From an uncultured Spirochaetales bacterium (GTDB lineage: Bacteria > Spirochaetota > Spirochaetia > Sphaerochaetales > Sphaerochaetaceae), in the NCBI GenBank assembly GCA_947306375.1, contig CAMZGJ010000001.1:1-20621 (forward strand): a DNA stretch of 20,621 bases, read 5' to 3'. Shown here one piece after another: positions 1 to 7,092 of this stretch. Numbering within the stretch: the first letter of the stretch is position 1; every line of letters begins with the position of its first letter. The position numbers were made by a program, and so were the translations under genes. The notes under the pieces are model-generated. The model made no database searches. It was not told the DNA's origin and worked only from the letters and a program-made list of their open reading frames with translations.

Positions 1-1
1 A

Positions 2-538
2 GTTTATGATTTTACAGTTAAGGACAGAAAGGGAAATGACGTGAGTCTTGACCAGTACAGGGGCAAGGTTCTTCTGATTGTGAACACCGCCACCGGCTGC
101 GGCTTTACTCCGCATTATGAGCCGCTGGAGGCTATGTATAAGGAAATGAGGGACAAGGGTCTTGAGATTCTGGATTTCCCGTGCAACCAGTTTGCAAACC
201 AGGCACCCGGGGATGAGAATGAGATTCATGAGTTCTGCACACTCAAGTTCGGTGCGGACTTCCCGCAGTTCAAGAAGATTGATGTAAACGGAGACACGGC
301 AGATCCGCTTTTTGCCTATCTTGCATCTGAAAAACCGTTCACAGGCTTCGGAAAGGGCATTAAGAATGCCGCGCTGAACAAGTTTGCGGCAATGAACAAC
401 AAAAAGTACGGAGACAAGACCTACGTAGGCTGGAACTTCACAAAGTTCCTCATTGACCGTGAGGGAAAGGTTATTGCCAGGTTTGAGCCCACAACGGACA
501 TGAAGGAAGTGAGAGAGGCCGTTGCAAAGGCCCTCTGA
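2..538 (+). CDS. Glutathione peroxidase family thiol peroxidase (5' end cut by window edge)
   Basis: Reduces hydroperoxides with a catalytic cysteine, probably using thioredoxin rather than glutathione as most bacterial Cys-type members do. The reading frame is open from base 2 (VYDFTVKDRKGNDVSLDQYRG), and this matches the usual N-terminus of the family, so the true start lies left of the window. The GTG at 41 would cut off the first beta strand and is not a credible start. Diagnostic blocks are NTATGCGFTP (catalytic Cys in CGFT), LDFPCNQF with the catalytic Gln, and WNFTKFLIDREG with the catalytic Trp. The active site is cysteine; no in-frame TGA suggests selenocysteine. An insertion of about 15 residues before WNFTKF also occurs in some bacterial homologues. 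Stop TGA at 536-538. A thioredoxin gene lies at 17.7 kb, too far away to count as a partner gene. Confidence 0.93.
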   Translation, partial: VYDFTVKDRKGNDVSLDQYRGKVLLIVNTATGCGFTPHYEPLEAMYKEMRDKGLEILDFPCNQFANQAPGDENEIHEFCTLKFGADFPQFKKIDVNGDTADPLFAYLASEKPFTGFGKGIKNAALNKFAAMNNKKYGDKTYVGWNFTKFLIDREGKVIARFEPTTDMKEVREAVAKAL

Positions 539-552
539 TTGATTTTCACGGG

Positions 553-581
553 TAGACCTCCGCTGCAATCATTCTCATAAT
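553..581 (+). promoter_or_regulatory. Putative sigma-70 promoter for the acyltransferase gene
   Basis: TAGACC (553-558), a 17-bp spacer and CATAAT (576-581; five of six consensus bases). The predicted RNA start is near 588, just before a GGAG ribosome binding site (589-592) that sits 6 nt before the ATG at 599. Confidence 0.45.
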
Positions 582-598
582 ATCTGTTGGAGATTGAA

Positions 599-1696
599 AT
601 GAGGAAACACTATCTTGACAATGTGAGATGGGTAACTGTTCTGGTCGTGGTGCTGTACCACGTGCTGTACATGTACAACGGCCAGGGCATTCCCGGTGTT
701 CTTGGAAAGATAACGGATGTTCCGGTCCAGTACTGGGACCTTTATGAGTATATTGTCTATCCGTGGATAATGCCGGTTCTCTTTATGGTTTCCGGTATCT
801 GCTCACGCCTTTACCTGGACAACCATACGGAGAGGGAGTTTCTGAGAAGCAGAACCTCCAGACTGCTTGTTCCGTCCACAATAGGTCTTTTTGCCTTCCA
901 GTTCATTCAGGGCTATGTTAATACCGCATTGAGTGGAATACTTTATGCTCCGGACATTCCTCTTCCGTTCAGAGTTGCAATCTGCATTATGAGCGGAGTA
1001 GGGGTTCTTTGGTACATCCAGCTTCTGTGGGTTTACAGTGTTCTTCTCCTGTTGATAAGAAAGATTGAGAAGGACAGGCTTTGGAATGCCTGCAGGAACT
1101 GCGGACTTGCTGTTCTGATTGCCCTGTTTGTCCCGGTCTTCGGCTGTGCCCGGATTCTCAACACCCCCATAGTTGTGGTCTACAGGGTGGGGCTCTATCT
1201 TGCCGTGTTCCTGATAGGATACTTTGTCCTGTCACATGATGAGGTGATTGAGGTTCTGAAGAAGTATTTCTTCCTCTTTCTTGCCGCCGCACTGGCAACG
1301 GGCATTGCATTCTGCGTGAAGTACTTCGGAACAGTTTATTCCGATTCTCCGGTCAACCGCACCGTCATTTATGTTGCGGATGCCTACTTCACAAGCCTTG
1401 CAATCATAGGGGGCTTTGCCAGGTTCTTTGATTTCAGCACACCGTTCACACGCTGGATGACCTCAAGGAGCTTCGGACTGTATGTCTTCCACTATCTGGG
1501 GATATCGGCCTTTGCCGTTTTTGTTGCGGCAACAGGTGTTCTTTCCGCATGGGCAGTGTATATCCTGAGCCTTGTATGCGGCCTGGTAAGCGGCTACGGA
1601 CTGTATGCAGTCATTTCCCGTATTCCCGGATACCGTTGGGCTGTTCTGGGAATAAGAGGCTGTGATATAATCAAGCAAAAGGAGATAAAACAATGA
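599..1696 (+). CDS. Acyltransferase 3 family integral membrane protein
   Basis: Predicted multi-pass inner membrane enzyme of the acyltransferase 3 family, which transfers acetyl, succinyl or similar acyl groups to surface or periplasmic glycans. The real acceptor cannot be told from sequence. The N-terminus DNVRWVTVLVVVLYHV fits the family pattern of Asp7, Arg10 and catalytic-type His21 in the first membrane segment, and about ten hydrophobic segments follow through residue 350. The length of 365 residues is usual. An in-frame TTG lies at 587, but GGAG at 589-592, six bases before ATG 599, decides for the ATG. The stop overlaps the ridA start by four bases (ATGA, 1693-1696), so the two genes are probably translated together. 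No glycan biosynthesis gene lies beside it. Confidence 0.85.
   Translation: MRKHYLDNVRWVTVLVVVLYHVLYMYNGQGIPGVLGKITDVPVQYWDLYEYIVYPWIMPVLFMVSGICSRLYLDNHTEREFLRSRTSRLLVPSTIGLFAFQFIQGYVNTALSGILYAPDIPLPFRVAICIMSGVGVLWYIQLLWVYSVLLLLIRKIEKDRLWNACRNCGLAVLIALFVPVFGCARILNTPIVVVYRVGLYLAVFLIGYFVLSHDEVIEVLKKYFFLFLAAALATGIAFCVKYFGTVYSDSPVNRTVIYVADAYFTSLAIIGGFARFFDFSTPFTRWMTSRSFGLYVFHYLGISAFAVFVAATGVLSAWAVYILSLVCGLVSGYGLYAVISRIPGYRWAVLGIRGCDIIKQKEIKQ
1663..1671 (+). promoter_or_regulatory. Internal extended -10 promoter for ridA
   Basis: TGATATAAT lies inside the last codons of the acyltransferase gene: a perfect TATAAT (1666-1671) with the TGn extension. RNA would start near 1678, leaving a leader of about 15 nt with GGAG (1681-1684) before ATG 1693. 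No good -35 box is visible, which an extended -10 does not need. Confidence 0.5.
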
Positions 1697-2064
1697 AAGT
1701 CATAGACACAAAGAACGCACCCGGAGCAATAGGACCTTATTCACAGGGTTTTGTTACCGCAAACGGACTTGTAATCACATCCGGCCAGCTGCCGGTGGAT
1801 CCCAAGACAGGTGCAATGCCTGAGGGAATTGCCGCCCAGACGGCTCAGAGCTGTGAGAACGTGGGAGCCATACTCAAGGAAGCAGGTTCCGGTTTTGACA
1901 AGGTTGTGAAGACAACATGCTACCTTGCTGATATTGCTGATTTTGCAGCTTTCAATGAGGTGTATGCAAAGTACTTCACTTCAAAGCCCGCAAGAAGCTG
2001 TTTTGCCGTAAAGGCGCTTCCCAAGGCCGCATTATGCGAAATTGAGTGTATTGCAGAGGCCTGA
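1693..2064 (+). CDS. ridA: RidA family enamine/imine deaminase
   Basis: Hydrolyses reactive enamine and imine intermediates released by PLP enzymes such as threonine dehydratase, protecting other PLP enzymes in the cytosol. The 123-residue protein has the complete family pattern: GAIGPYSQG, SGQLPVDP, then KPARSCFAVKALPKAALCEIE. Arg101 aligns with E. coli Arg105, which binds the substrate carboxylate; Cys103 matches Cys107 and Glu116 matches Glu120. All of these point to an active deaminase rather than a divergent Rid relative. It has its own ribosome binding site (GGAG) and a likely internal promoter. Its last 33 bases overlap the 3' end of prmC on the other strand. Confidence 0.93.
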   Translation: MKVIDTKNAPGAIGPYSQGFVTANGLVITSGQLPVDPKTGAMPEGIAAQTAQSCENVGAILKEAGSGFDKVVKTTCYLADIADFAAFNEVYAKYFTSKPARSCFAVKALPKAALCEIECIAEA

Positions 2065-2925
2065 CACAACGCGGTCATTACCGCCAAGGTCTTTGATTAC
2101 TTCAATGTCGGAAAAGAGGTTTTTCTCCAACAGGGTCCTGATTGCAGGGCCCTGATTGTATCCGCCCTCAATCATCAGCAGGCTGCCCGCATGCATGTGC
2201 ATGGGGGAAAGCACAATAATCTTTCTGATTATGTCCAGGCCGTCCTCTCCGCCGTCCAGTGCAAGAAGAGGTTCCCTGCGGACCTCCGGACTCAGGGTGG
2301 GGATTACTGAGCTTTCTATGTAGGGCGGGTTTGTCAGGATCATGTCAAATTTCAGTCCTGCAAGCGGGGAAAAGAGGTCTCCCAGGTGTCCGTGAACAGA
2401 AACGCTGCTTTGTGTCAGTATGTTCTGCGCGTTTTCAGTGAAGGTTTTGTATGCAACACCGCTTATGTCGGACATGTGCAGTTCTATTTCAGTGCCGGCT
2501 CTTCTTCTGAGAATCTCATCCGCGGTGCTTATGCCTATGCATCCGGTTCCTGCGCACAGGTCCAGAATCCTCAGTTTTGTTTTTCCGCCGTCAATCCGCC
2601 CGGTTGCATATTCCACTGCGTTTTCAACAAGTGTCTCAGTGTCAGGCCTGGGGACAAGCACGCCTTCGGGGGTTTTGAAATTGTGCCTGTAAAACCATTT
2701 GTGACCCACCGCATAAGCAACGGAAAACCCTGAAACACGCCTGTCCAGCAATGTTTTTATCTTTTCAAACTGCTGTGGGCTTACTTCTGTTTCCGGATGG
2801 ATGAGAAAGTCCGTATCACTTATTCCGCATACTTCTTCAATGAAGATGCGGCTGTCCAGGGCAGGGGTGTCCGAGTGTTTTTCAAGGACGGAGGTACAGT
2901 GTGAAAGACACTGTTTTATTGTCAT
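2032..2925 (-). CDS. prmC: Peptide chain release factor N5-glutamine methyltransferase
   Basis: SAM-dependent enzyme that methylates the Gln of the GGQ motif in release factors, which stimulates peptide release. 297 residues, normal for the family. Visible motifs are an N-terminal helical domain, PRPDTE at 92-97, the SAM-binding loop DLCAGTGCIGI at 122-132, and the signature NPPYI at 199-203 that holds the target glutamine. It follows prfA, its substrate gene, with an ATGA overlap (2922-2925), and AGGAGG lies just before the ATG. The prfA-prmC pair is a common bacterial operon and strengthens the call. Its 3' end runs 33 bp into ridA. Confidence 0.96.
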   Translation of the reverse strand: MTIKQCLSHCTSVLEKHSDTPALDSRIFIEEVCGISDTDFLIHPETEVSPQQFEKIKTLLDRRVSGFSVAYAVGHKWFYRHNFKTPEGVLVPRPDTETLVENAVEYATGRIDGGKTKLRILDLCAGTGCIGISTADEILRRRAGTEIELHMSDISGVAYKTFTENAQNILTQSSVSVHGHLGDLFSPLAGLKFDMILTNPPYIESSVIPTLSPEVRREPLLALDGGEDGLDIIRKIIVLSPMHMHAGSLLMIEGGYNQGPAIRTLLEKNLFSDIEVIKDLGGNDRVVSGLCNTLNFA

Positions 2926-3989
2926 TTTGCCTCCTGAAGAGCCTGCTCTCCTGCGGCTATCTTCAGGGCCTCTATCACCTGACCCAGGTTCCCCTCCATA
3001 ACAAGGTCAAGGTTGTACAGAGTGAGGTTTATTCTGTGGTCGGTAAGACGGTTCTGGGGGAAGTTGTAGGTTCTTATTCTCTCACTTCTGTCTCCGGATC
3101 CAACCTGGTTTTTCCTCTCCTGTGCCCTCTCTGCAGCCTTTTTACCGGCCTCCATGTCATAGAGTCTTGAACGGAGGACCCGCATGGCTTCCTCCCTGTT
3201 CATGAGCTGGGATTTCTGGTTCTGGCATATTACCACAAGACCTGTGGGCAGGTGGGTTATTCTGACTGCGCTTTCCGTGGTGTTGACGCACTGACCGCCG
3301 GGGCCTCCGGCTCTCATTACATCTATTCTCAGGTCTTCCTGCCTTATCTCAACCTCTGTTTCCTCGGCCTCCGGAAGAACGGCAACCGTTACCGCTGAGG
3401 TGTGGATTCTGCCGCCTGATTCAGTTTCCGGAACACGCTGGACGCGGTGTACTCCGCTTTCCCATCTGAGGTTTCCGTAGACTTCCTTTCCGCTTATGGA
3501 GAGTATTACTTCCTTGTAGCCGCCCAGTTCTGTGGGGTTGGAGCTTATTTCCTGAATCTTCCAGTGCATGGATTCTGCAAAATAGGAGTACATTCTCAGA
3601 AGGTCGGACACAAAGAGCGCGGCTTCCTCGCCGCCTGTTCCGGCCCTTATCTCCATGATTATGTTCTTTCCCTCAAGGGGATCCGGCGGGATGAGAAGGA
3701 CCTTGCATCTGTTTTCAACAGCGGGAATCTCCTCTTCAAGACGGGAAATCTCCTCTTTTGCCATCTCGGATATCTCTGGGTCCGTGTCCTTTGCAAGGAT
3801 TTTGTTCTCCTCAAGTTCCGCCTGAAGGTTCAGAAGGGCGGAAAGACCCTCAACCACCGGAACAAGACGGCTTCTTTCCTGCATGAGATCCCTGTATGTG
3901 TTCATGTCCTTCATGGTTTGGGGCTCCGAGAGTTTTACATCTATCTCCTTGAGCCTGGTTTCAAAACCCGGAAGTTTGTCCGTAATCAT
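2922..3989 (-). CDS. prfA: Peptide chain release factor 1
   Basis: Reads UAA and UAG stop codons in the ribosomal A site and triggers peptidyl-tRNA hydrolysis. 355 residues. The codon-reading tripeptide is PET at 187-189 (VQRVPETES), a form also common in Firmicutes, and it marks this as RF1 rather than RF2. The catalytic GGQ is at 231-233, in the context RAGGPGGQCVNTTES where the usual form is ASGAGGQHVN. The C-terminal GSGDRSERIRTYNFPQNR block is typical. The gene starts the prfA-prmC operon. No Shine-Dalgarno sequence lies near the ATG; a near-consensus promoter places RNA start within 1-2 nt of it, so the mRNA is probably leaderless. Confidence 0.97.
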   Translation of the reverse strand: MITDKLPGFETRLKEIDVKLSEPQTMKDMNTYRDLMQERSRLVPVVEGLSALLNLQAELEENKILAKDTDPEISEMAKEEISRLEEEIPAVENRCKVLLIPPDPLEGKNIIMEIRAGTGGEEAALFVSDLLRMYSYFAESMHWKIQEISSNPTELGGYKEVILSISGKEVYGNLRWESGVHRVQRVPETESGGRIHTSAVTVAVLPEAEETEVEIRQEDLRIDVMRAGGPGGQCVNTTESAVRITHLPTGLVVICQNQKSQLMNREEAMRVLRSRLYDMEAGKKAAERAQERKNQVGSGDRSERIRTYNFPQNRLTDHRINLTLYNLDLVMEGNLGQVIEALKIAAGEQALQEAK

Positions 3990-3997
3990 TTCAGAAA

Positions 3998-4026
3998 ACT
4001 ATATCTGCCGCCTCTGAAGCTGTCAA
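3998..4026 (-). promoter_or_regulatory. Near-consensus promoter for prfA-prmC
   Basis: On the minus strand: perfect TTGACA (4026-4021), exactly 17 bp, then TATAGT (4003-3998; five of six). Eight bases then separate the -10 from the prfA ATG at 3989. It lies in the 39-bp gap after the hydroxylase stop codon and is the strongest promoter match in the window. Confidence 0.8.
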
Positions 4027-4028
4027 CT

Positions 4029-7028
4029 TCAGAGCTCAGGCATTTCTATGTGAAGCACGCCCATGGGACAGGCTTTGGCACACAGTCCGCAGGCTATGCA
4101 CTTTGAGGACAGACCGTCGTCGTTCTCAATCATCACGCCCATGGGACAGACTTCGCGGCATTTGCCGCATCCGTCGCACATCTTGTAGTCAACAACCCAG
4201 ACTCCGAACCTGTTCTGGCTTATGGCCCCGTTGGGGCAGACTGAGGCGCACTTTCCGCACTGTATGCACACAACGGGCCTTGTTATGTCTCCGGAGATTC
4301 CGGACTGGTTGCCCACTCCCTGTCTGGATGCTACGCGCAGATATGCCTTTGCCGCACGCTCGGTCTTGCTGTAGGCCTTTGCACAGGCGTGCACACATTC
4401 AAGACAGCCTATGCAGCGTACCCTGCTGTCTGCAACCAGGACCTTCTGCTTTCTGAGAACCGTCTGGCCTTCCTTTTTGGAGTAGGGAGTGTCTGACACG
4501 GGGAGGCTGTTTCTCTGCTGTCCGTCAAGTTTTACGTATGCATCGGCAACCGCCGGTGCGGTGGGAATACATACAATCTCTCCCAGGCCCTTGGCTCCGT
4601 TTGAGATTTCCAGGCCAGGTCTCTCAACCACAATTGCCTCAATCTCCGGAAGCTCGTCGGCACGGAACAGCTCCAGACTTCCGAACTTGGTCTGGGGAAC
4701 GCAGTTTTTAAGCTCGTAAATCTCTCTCAGGGCATATCCCAGGCCCATGACAACGCCGCCGTGAATCTGGCCTTCTATGTTGTTGGGGTTGACCGCAACG
4801 CCCACGTCATGGGCAGCAATCATCCTGTCTATCTTGTGGGTTTTTCCGTCAAGGATACAGACCTGTGTTGCATAGCCGTAGGCCACGTGGCTCCTGGGGT
4901 TGGGGAGATCGGAGCCGAACGGGTCCGTTTCTCCAAGGTATTCTGCAAAAAAGTCCCTTCCTTCAAGGGCCTTCAGTCCGCCGGACTGCTGCAGAGCCTC
5001 CCTGAGCATTACAGCTGCCCTGCGGGCGGCCTCTCCGGAGATTGTGGTGTGGCGCGATCCGGAGGATGTTCCGCTGTCCGGGGCGTTGAAGGTGTTGGAT
5101 TTCTCCTCAACAACCAGTTGCGGATCCAGACCGGTTTCATTGATCACCATCTGTTTCATTACCGTGCAAAGACCCTGTCCCAGGCAGGAGCCGCCGCAGT
5201 GGATTATTACTTTGCCGTCCTTAACCTCAAGCCTGACGCGTCCGTAATCCGGAATTCCCACGCCTACGCCTGCGTTTTTCATTGCACAGGCAATTCCTGC
5301 AATTTCAGCCTTTTCATATTCTTCCTTAACGGCCTCAAGCGTTTCGACAAGGGCAGTGGCGTTGTCCGTAATCTGTCCGTTGGGAAGTTCCTGACCGGGT
5401 CGGATGGCGTTTCTGTATCTTATCTCCCAGTGTGAGATTCCCACCAGGTCCGCCATCCTGTTGAGCATTGTCTCTATTCCGAAGCAGGACTGGGTTACCC
5501 CGAAGCCTCTGAATGCTCCGGCAGGCGGGTTGTTTGTGTAATATGAATAGCCGTCAATCTCAAAGTTCTGATAGTTGTAGGGGCCGGATGCGTGTGTGCA
5601 TGCTCTCTGGAGAACGGGTATTCCCAGAGAGGCATAGGCTCCGGTATCTGCAATTATCCTTGCCTTCACACCCTTGATTATTCCGTCTTTGTCACAGCCC
5701 ACCGTGAAGTCCATCTCCATGGGGTGGCGTTTGGGGTGGAATGCAAGGCTTTCCGGTCTTGTGAGAACCATTTTAACCGGCTTTCCCGTAAGAACCGCAG
5801 CCAGGGCGCTGAGGTGCTGGACCGATACGTCTTCCTTGCCCCCGAAGGCCCCTCCTACATAGCAGTTCTGTACCAGGACCTTTTCTTCCGGCAGGCCCAG
5901 CATGGGTGCCGTTTCACGCCTTGTGTCGTAAACGCCTTGGTCAGTTGAATAAATCTTAACGCTTCCGTCCTCAAGCGGAACTGAAACGGCGGCCTCAGGC
6001 TCTATGAATGCATGCTCTGTCCACGGGGTGGAGAAGTGGCCGGAAAGCACAAAGTCCGACTTTGAGATTGCATCCTCCGCATTGCCTCTCTCCGCATGGA
6101 CATGGCCCAGCAGGTTGCCCGATTCATGAACAAGCGGGGCATCCGGAAGCATGGCGTCGGCGGGGGAGGTTACGGGCTTGAGAACATTGTAGTCAACCTT
6201 TACCGCCTCAGCAGCTCTGCGGGCATGGGCTTCAGTGTCCGCCACAACAAGGGCAATCACATCTCCCACATACCTTGTTGTCTCTCCCACGGCTATCATG
6301 GCATCCCAGTCTTTCTTCAGATGTCCCACAACCTTGTCTCCGGGGATGTCCTCGGCCGTGTAGACTGCAACCACGCCGGGGGCGGTGAGGGCTGCAAATT
6401 TATCTATTCCCAGTACCTCCGCACGGGGGTGTTTTGACCTGACTGCAACTGCATGAAGCATGCCGTCCAGATAAATGTCATCAGGATAAACTGCGCTTCC
6501 GGTAACCTTGTCTCTCACGTCCACCCTGTGAACGCGCTGACCCAGCTTCCAGTTTCTGTTATCCGTTATATGAGCCTCTCCGCGCAGGACCTGAGCTGCA
6601 AGCTCAACGGCCTTTACAATCTTCACATAGCCGGTGCAGCGGCAGATGTTGTTTCTGATGGCGTGTCTTATCTCTTTTTCAGTAGGGTTGGGGTTCTTGT
6701 CCAGAAGAGCCTTTGCGCAGATTACCATGCCGGGAATGCAGAAGCCGCACTGTACGGCTCCGGCTTCACCGAATGCCCAGGTGAATATGTCCTTTTCCCT
6801 GTCCGAAAGACCTTCAACGGTAAGTATGTCCATGCCGTCCGCCTCGGTTGTAAGAAGCGTACAGGACTTTACCGGAAGACCGTTGATCAGTACGGTGCAG
6901 CTTCCGCAGGCGCCCTCGGAGCATCCGTTTTTGACTGATGTGAGCTTGAGATTGTCTCTCAGGAACCTTAAGAGTTTTACCTCCTCATCCGTGGAATAAC
7001 TGACTCCGTTTACCGTGAAAACAGACAT
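4029..7028 (-). CDS. Molybdenum hydroxylase, xanthine dehydrogenase type, fused to a four-cluster ferredoxin domain
   Basis: Predicted to hydroxylate a purine or related heterocycle at a molybdopterin centre and pass electrons through FeS clusters. Order in the 999-residue protein: plant-type [2Fe-2S] (Cys36, 41, 44, 56), helical [2Fe-2S] (Cys94, 97 and 129, 131 in CRC), molybdopterin-binding region about 165-850, then four complete CxxCxxCxxxC motifs (first Cys 872, 921, 951, 977). By recalled alignment to bovine xanthine oxidase, Glu399 in FGGKE, Arg475 in QRACTH, Phe509 in AFRGFG and Glu817 in KGLGE match Glu802, Arg880, Phe914 and Glu1261, which favours a purine substrate. The first two modules in one chain resemble the family called selenium-dependent xanthine dehydrogenase; selenium use cannot be seen. 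There is no FAD subunit or cofactor gene nearby. ATG 7028 is chosen over ATG 7037 because GAGGAG (7043-7038) abuts 7037 but is 9 nt from 7028. Confidence 0.9.
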   Translation of the reverse strand: MSVFTVNGVSYSTDEEVKLLRFLRDNLKLTSVKNGCSEGACGSCTVLINGLPVKSCTLLTTEADGMDILTVEGLSDREKDIFTWAFGEAGAVQCGFCIPGMVICAKALLDKNPNPTEKEIRHAIRNNICRCTGYVKIVKAVELAAQVLRGEAHITDNRNWKLGQRVHRVDVRDKVTGSAVYPDDIYLDGMLHAVAVRSKHPRAEVLGIDKFAALTAPGVVAVYTAEDIPGDKVVGHLKKDWDAMIAVGETTRYVGDVIALVVADTEAHARRAAEAVKVDYNVLKPVTSPADAMLPDAPLVHESGNLLGHVHAERGNAEDAISKSDFVLSGHFSTPWTEHAFIEPEAAVSVPLEDGSVKIYSTDQGVYDTRRETAPMLGLPEEKVLVQNCYVGGAFGGKEDVSVQHLSALAAVLTGKPVKMVLTRPESLAFHPKRHPMEMDFTVGCDKDGIIKGVKARIIADTGAYASLGIPVLQRACTHASGPYNYQNFEIDGYSYYTNNPPAGAFRGFGVTQSCFGIETMLNRMADLVGISHWEIRYRNAIRPGQELPNGQITDNATALVETLEAVKEEYEKAEIAGIACAMKNAGVGVGIPDYGRVRLEVKDGKVIIHCGGSCLGQGLCTVMKQMVINETGLDPQLVVEEKSNTFNAPDSGTSSGSRHTTISGEAARRAAVMLREALQQSGGLKALEGRDFFAEYLGETDPFGSDLPNPRSHVAYGYATQVCILDGKTHKIDRMIAAHDVGVAVNPNNIEGQIHGGVVMGLGYALREIYELKNCVPQTKFGSLELFRADELPEIEAIVVERPGLEISNGAKGLGEIVCIPTAPAVADAYVKLDGQQRNSLPVSDTPYSKKEGQTVLRKQKVLVADSRVRCIGCLECVHACAKAYSKTERAAKAYLRVASRQGVGNQSGISGDITRPVVCIQCGKCASVCPNGAISQNRFGVWVVDYKMCDGCGKCREVCPMGVMIENDDGLSSKCIACGLCAKACPMGVLHIEMPEL

Positions 7029-7048
7029 TGCGCACATCTCCTCAGTTT

Positions 7049-7061
7049 GATTTTACCACAA
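7049..7061 (-). promoter_or_regulatory. Extended -10 promoter for the molybdenum hydroxylase gene
   Basis: Read on the minus strand this is TTGTGGTAAAATC: the -10 TAAAAT (7055-7050) with a TGG extension. RNA would start near 7043, right at the GAGGAG ribosome binding site. It is the left arm of a 13-bp inverted repeat whose right arm is the promoter of the divergent mutase gene. Confidence 0.55.
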
Positions 7062-7073
7062 TAAAGTCCCGAT

Positions 7074-7086
7074 TTGTGGTAGAATC
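7074..7086 (+). promoter_or_regulatory. Extended -10 promoter for the phosphohexomutase gene
   Basis: TTGTGGTAGAATC: the -10 TAGAAT (7080-7085) with a TGG extension, seven bases before ATG 7093. It matches the opposing arm at 7049-7061 in 12 of 13 positions. No convincing -35 box is visible. Confidence 0.6.
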
Positions 7087-7092
7087 TTATAC

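Noticed and set aside
41..538. Glutathione peroxidase starting at GTG 41
   Set aside because: The upstream codons encode the conserved YDFTVKD strand of the family, so the frame clearly continues past the left edge.
3447..5435. Long plus-strand open frames antisense to prfA and the molybdenum hydroxylase
   Set aside because: They are complements of strongly conserved coding sequence; their Cys- and Gly-rich look comes from the motifs on the other strand.
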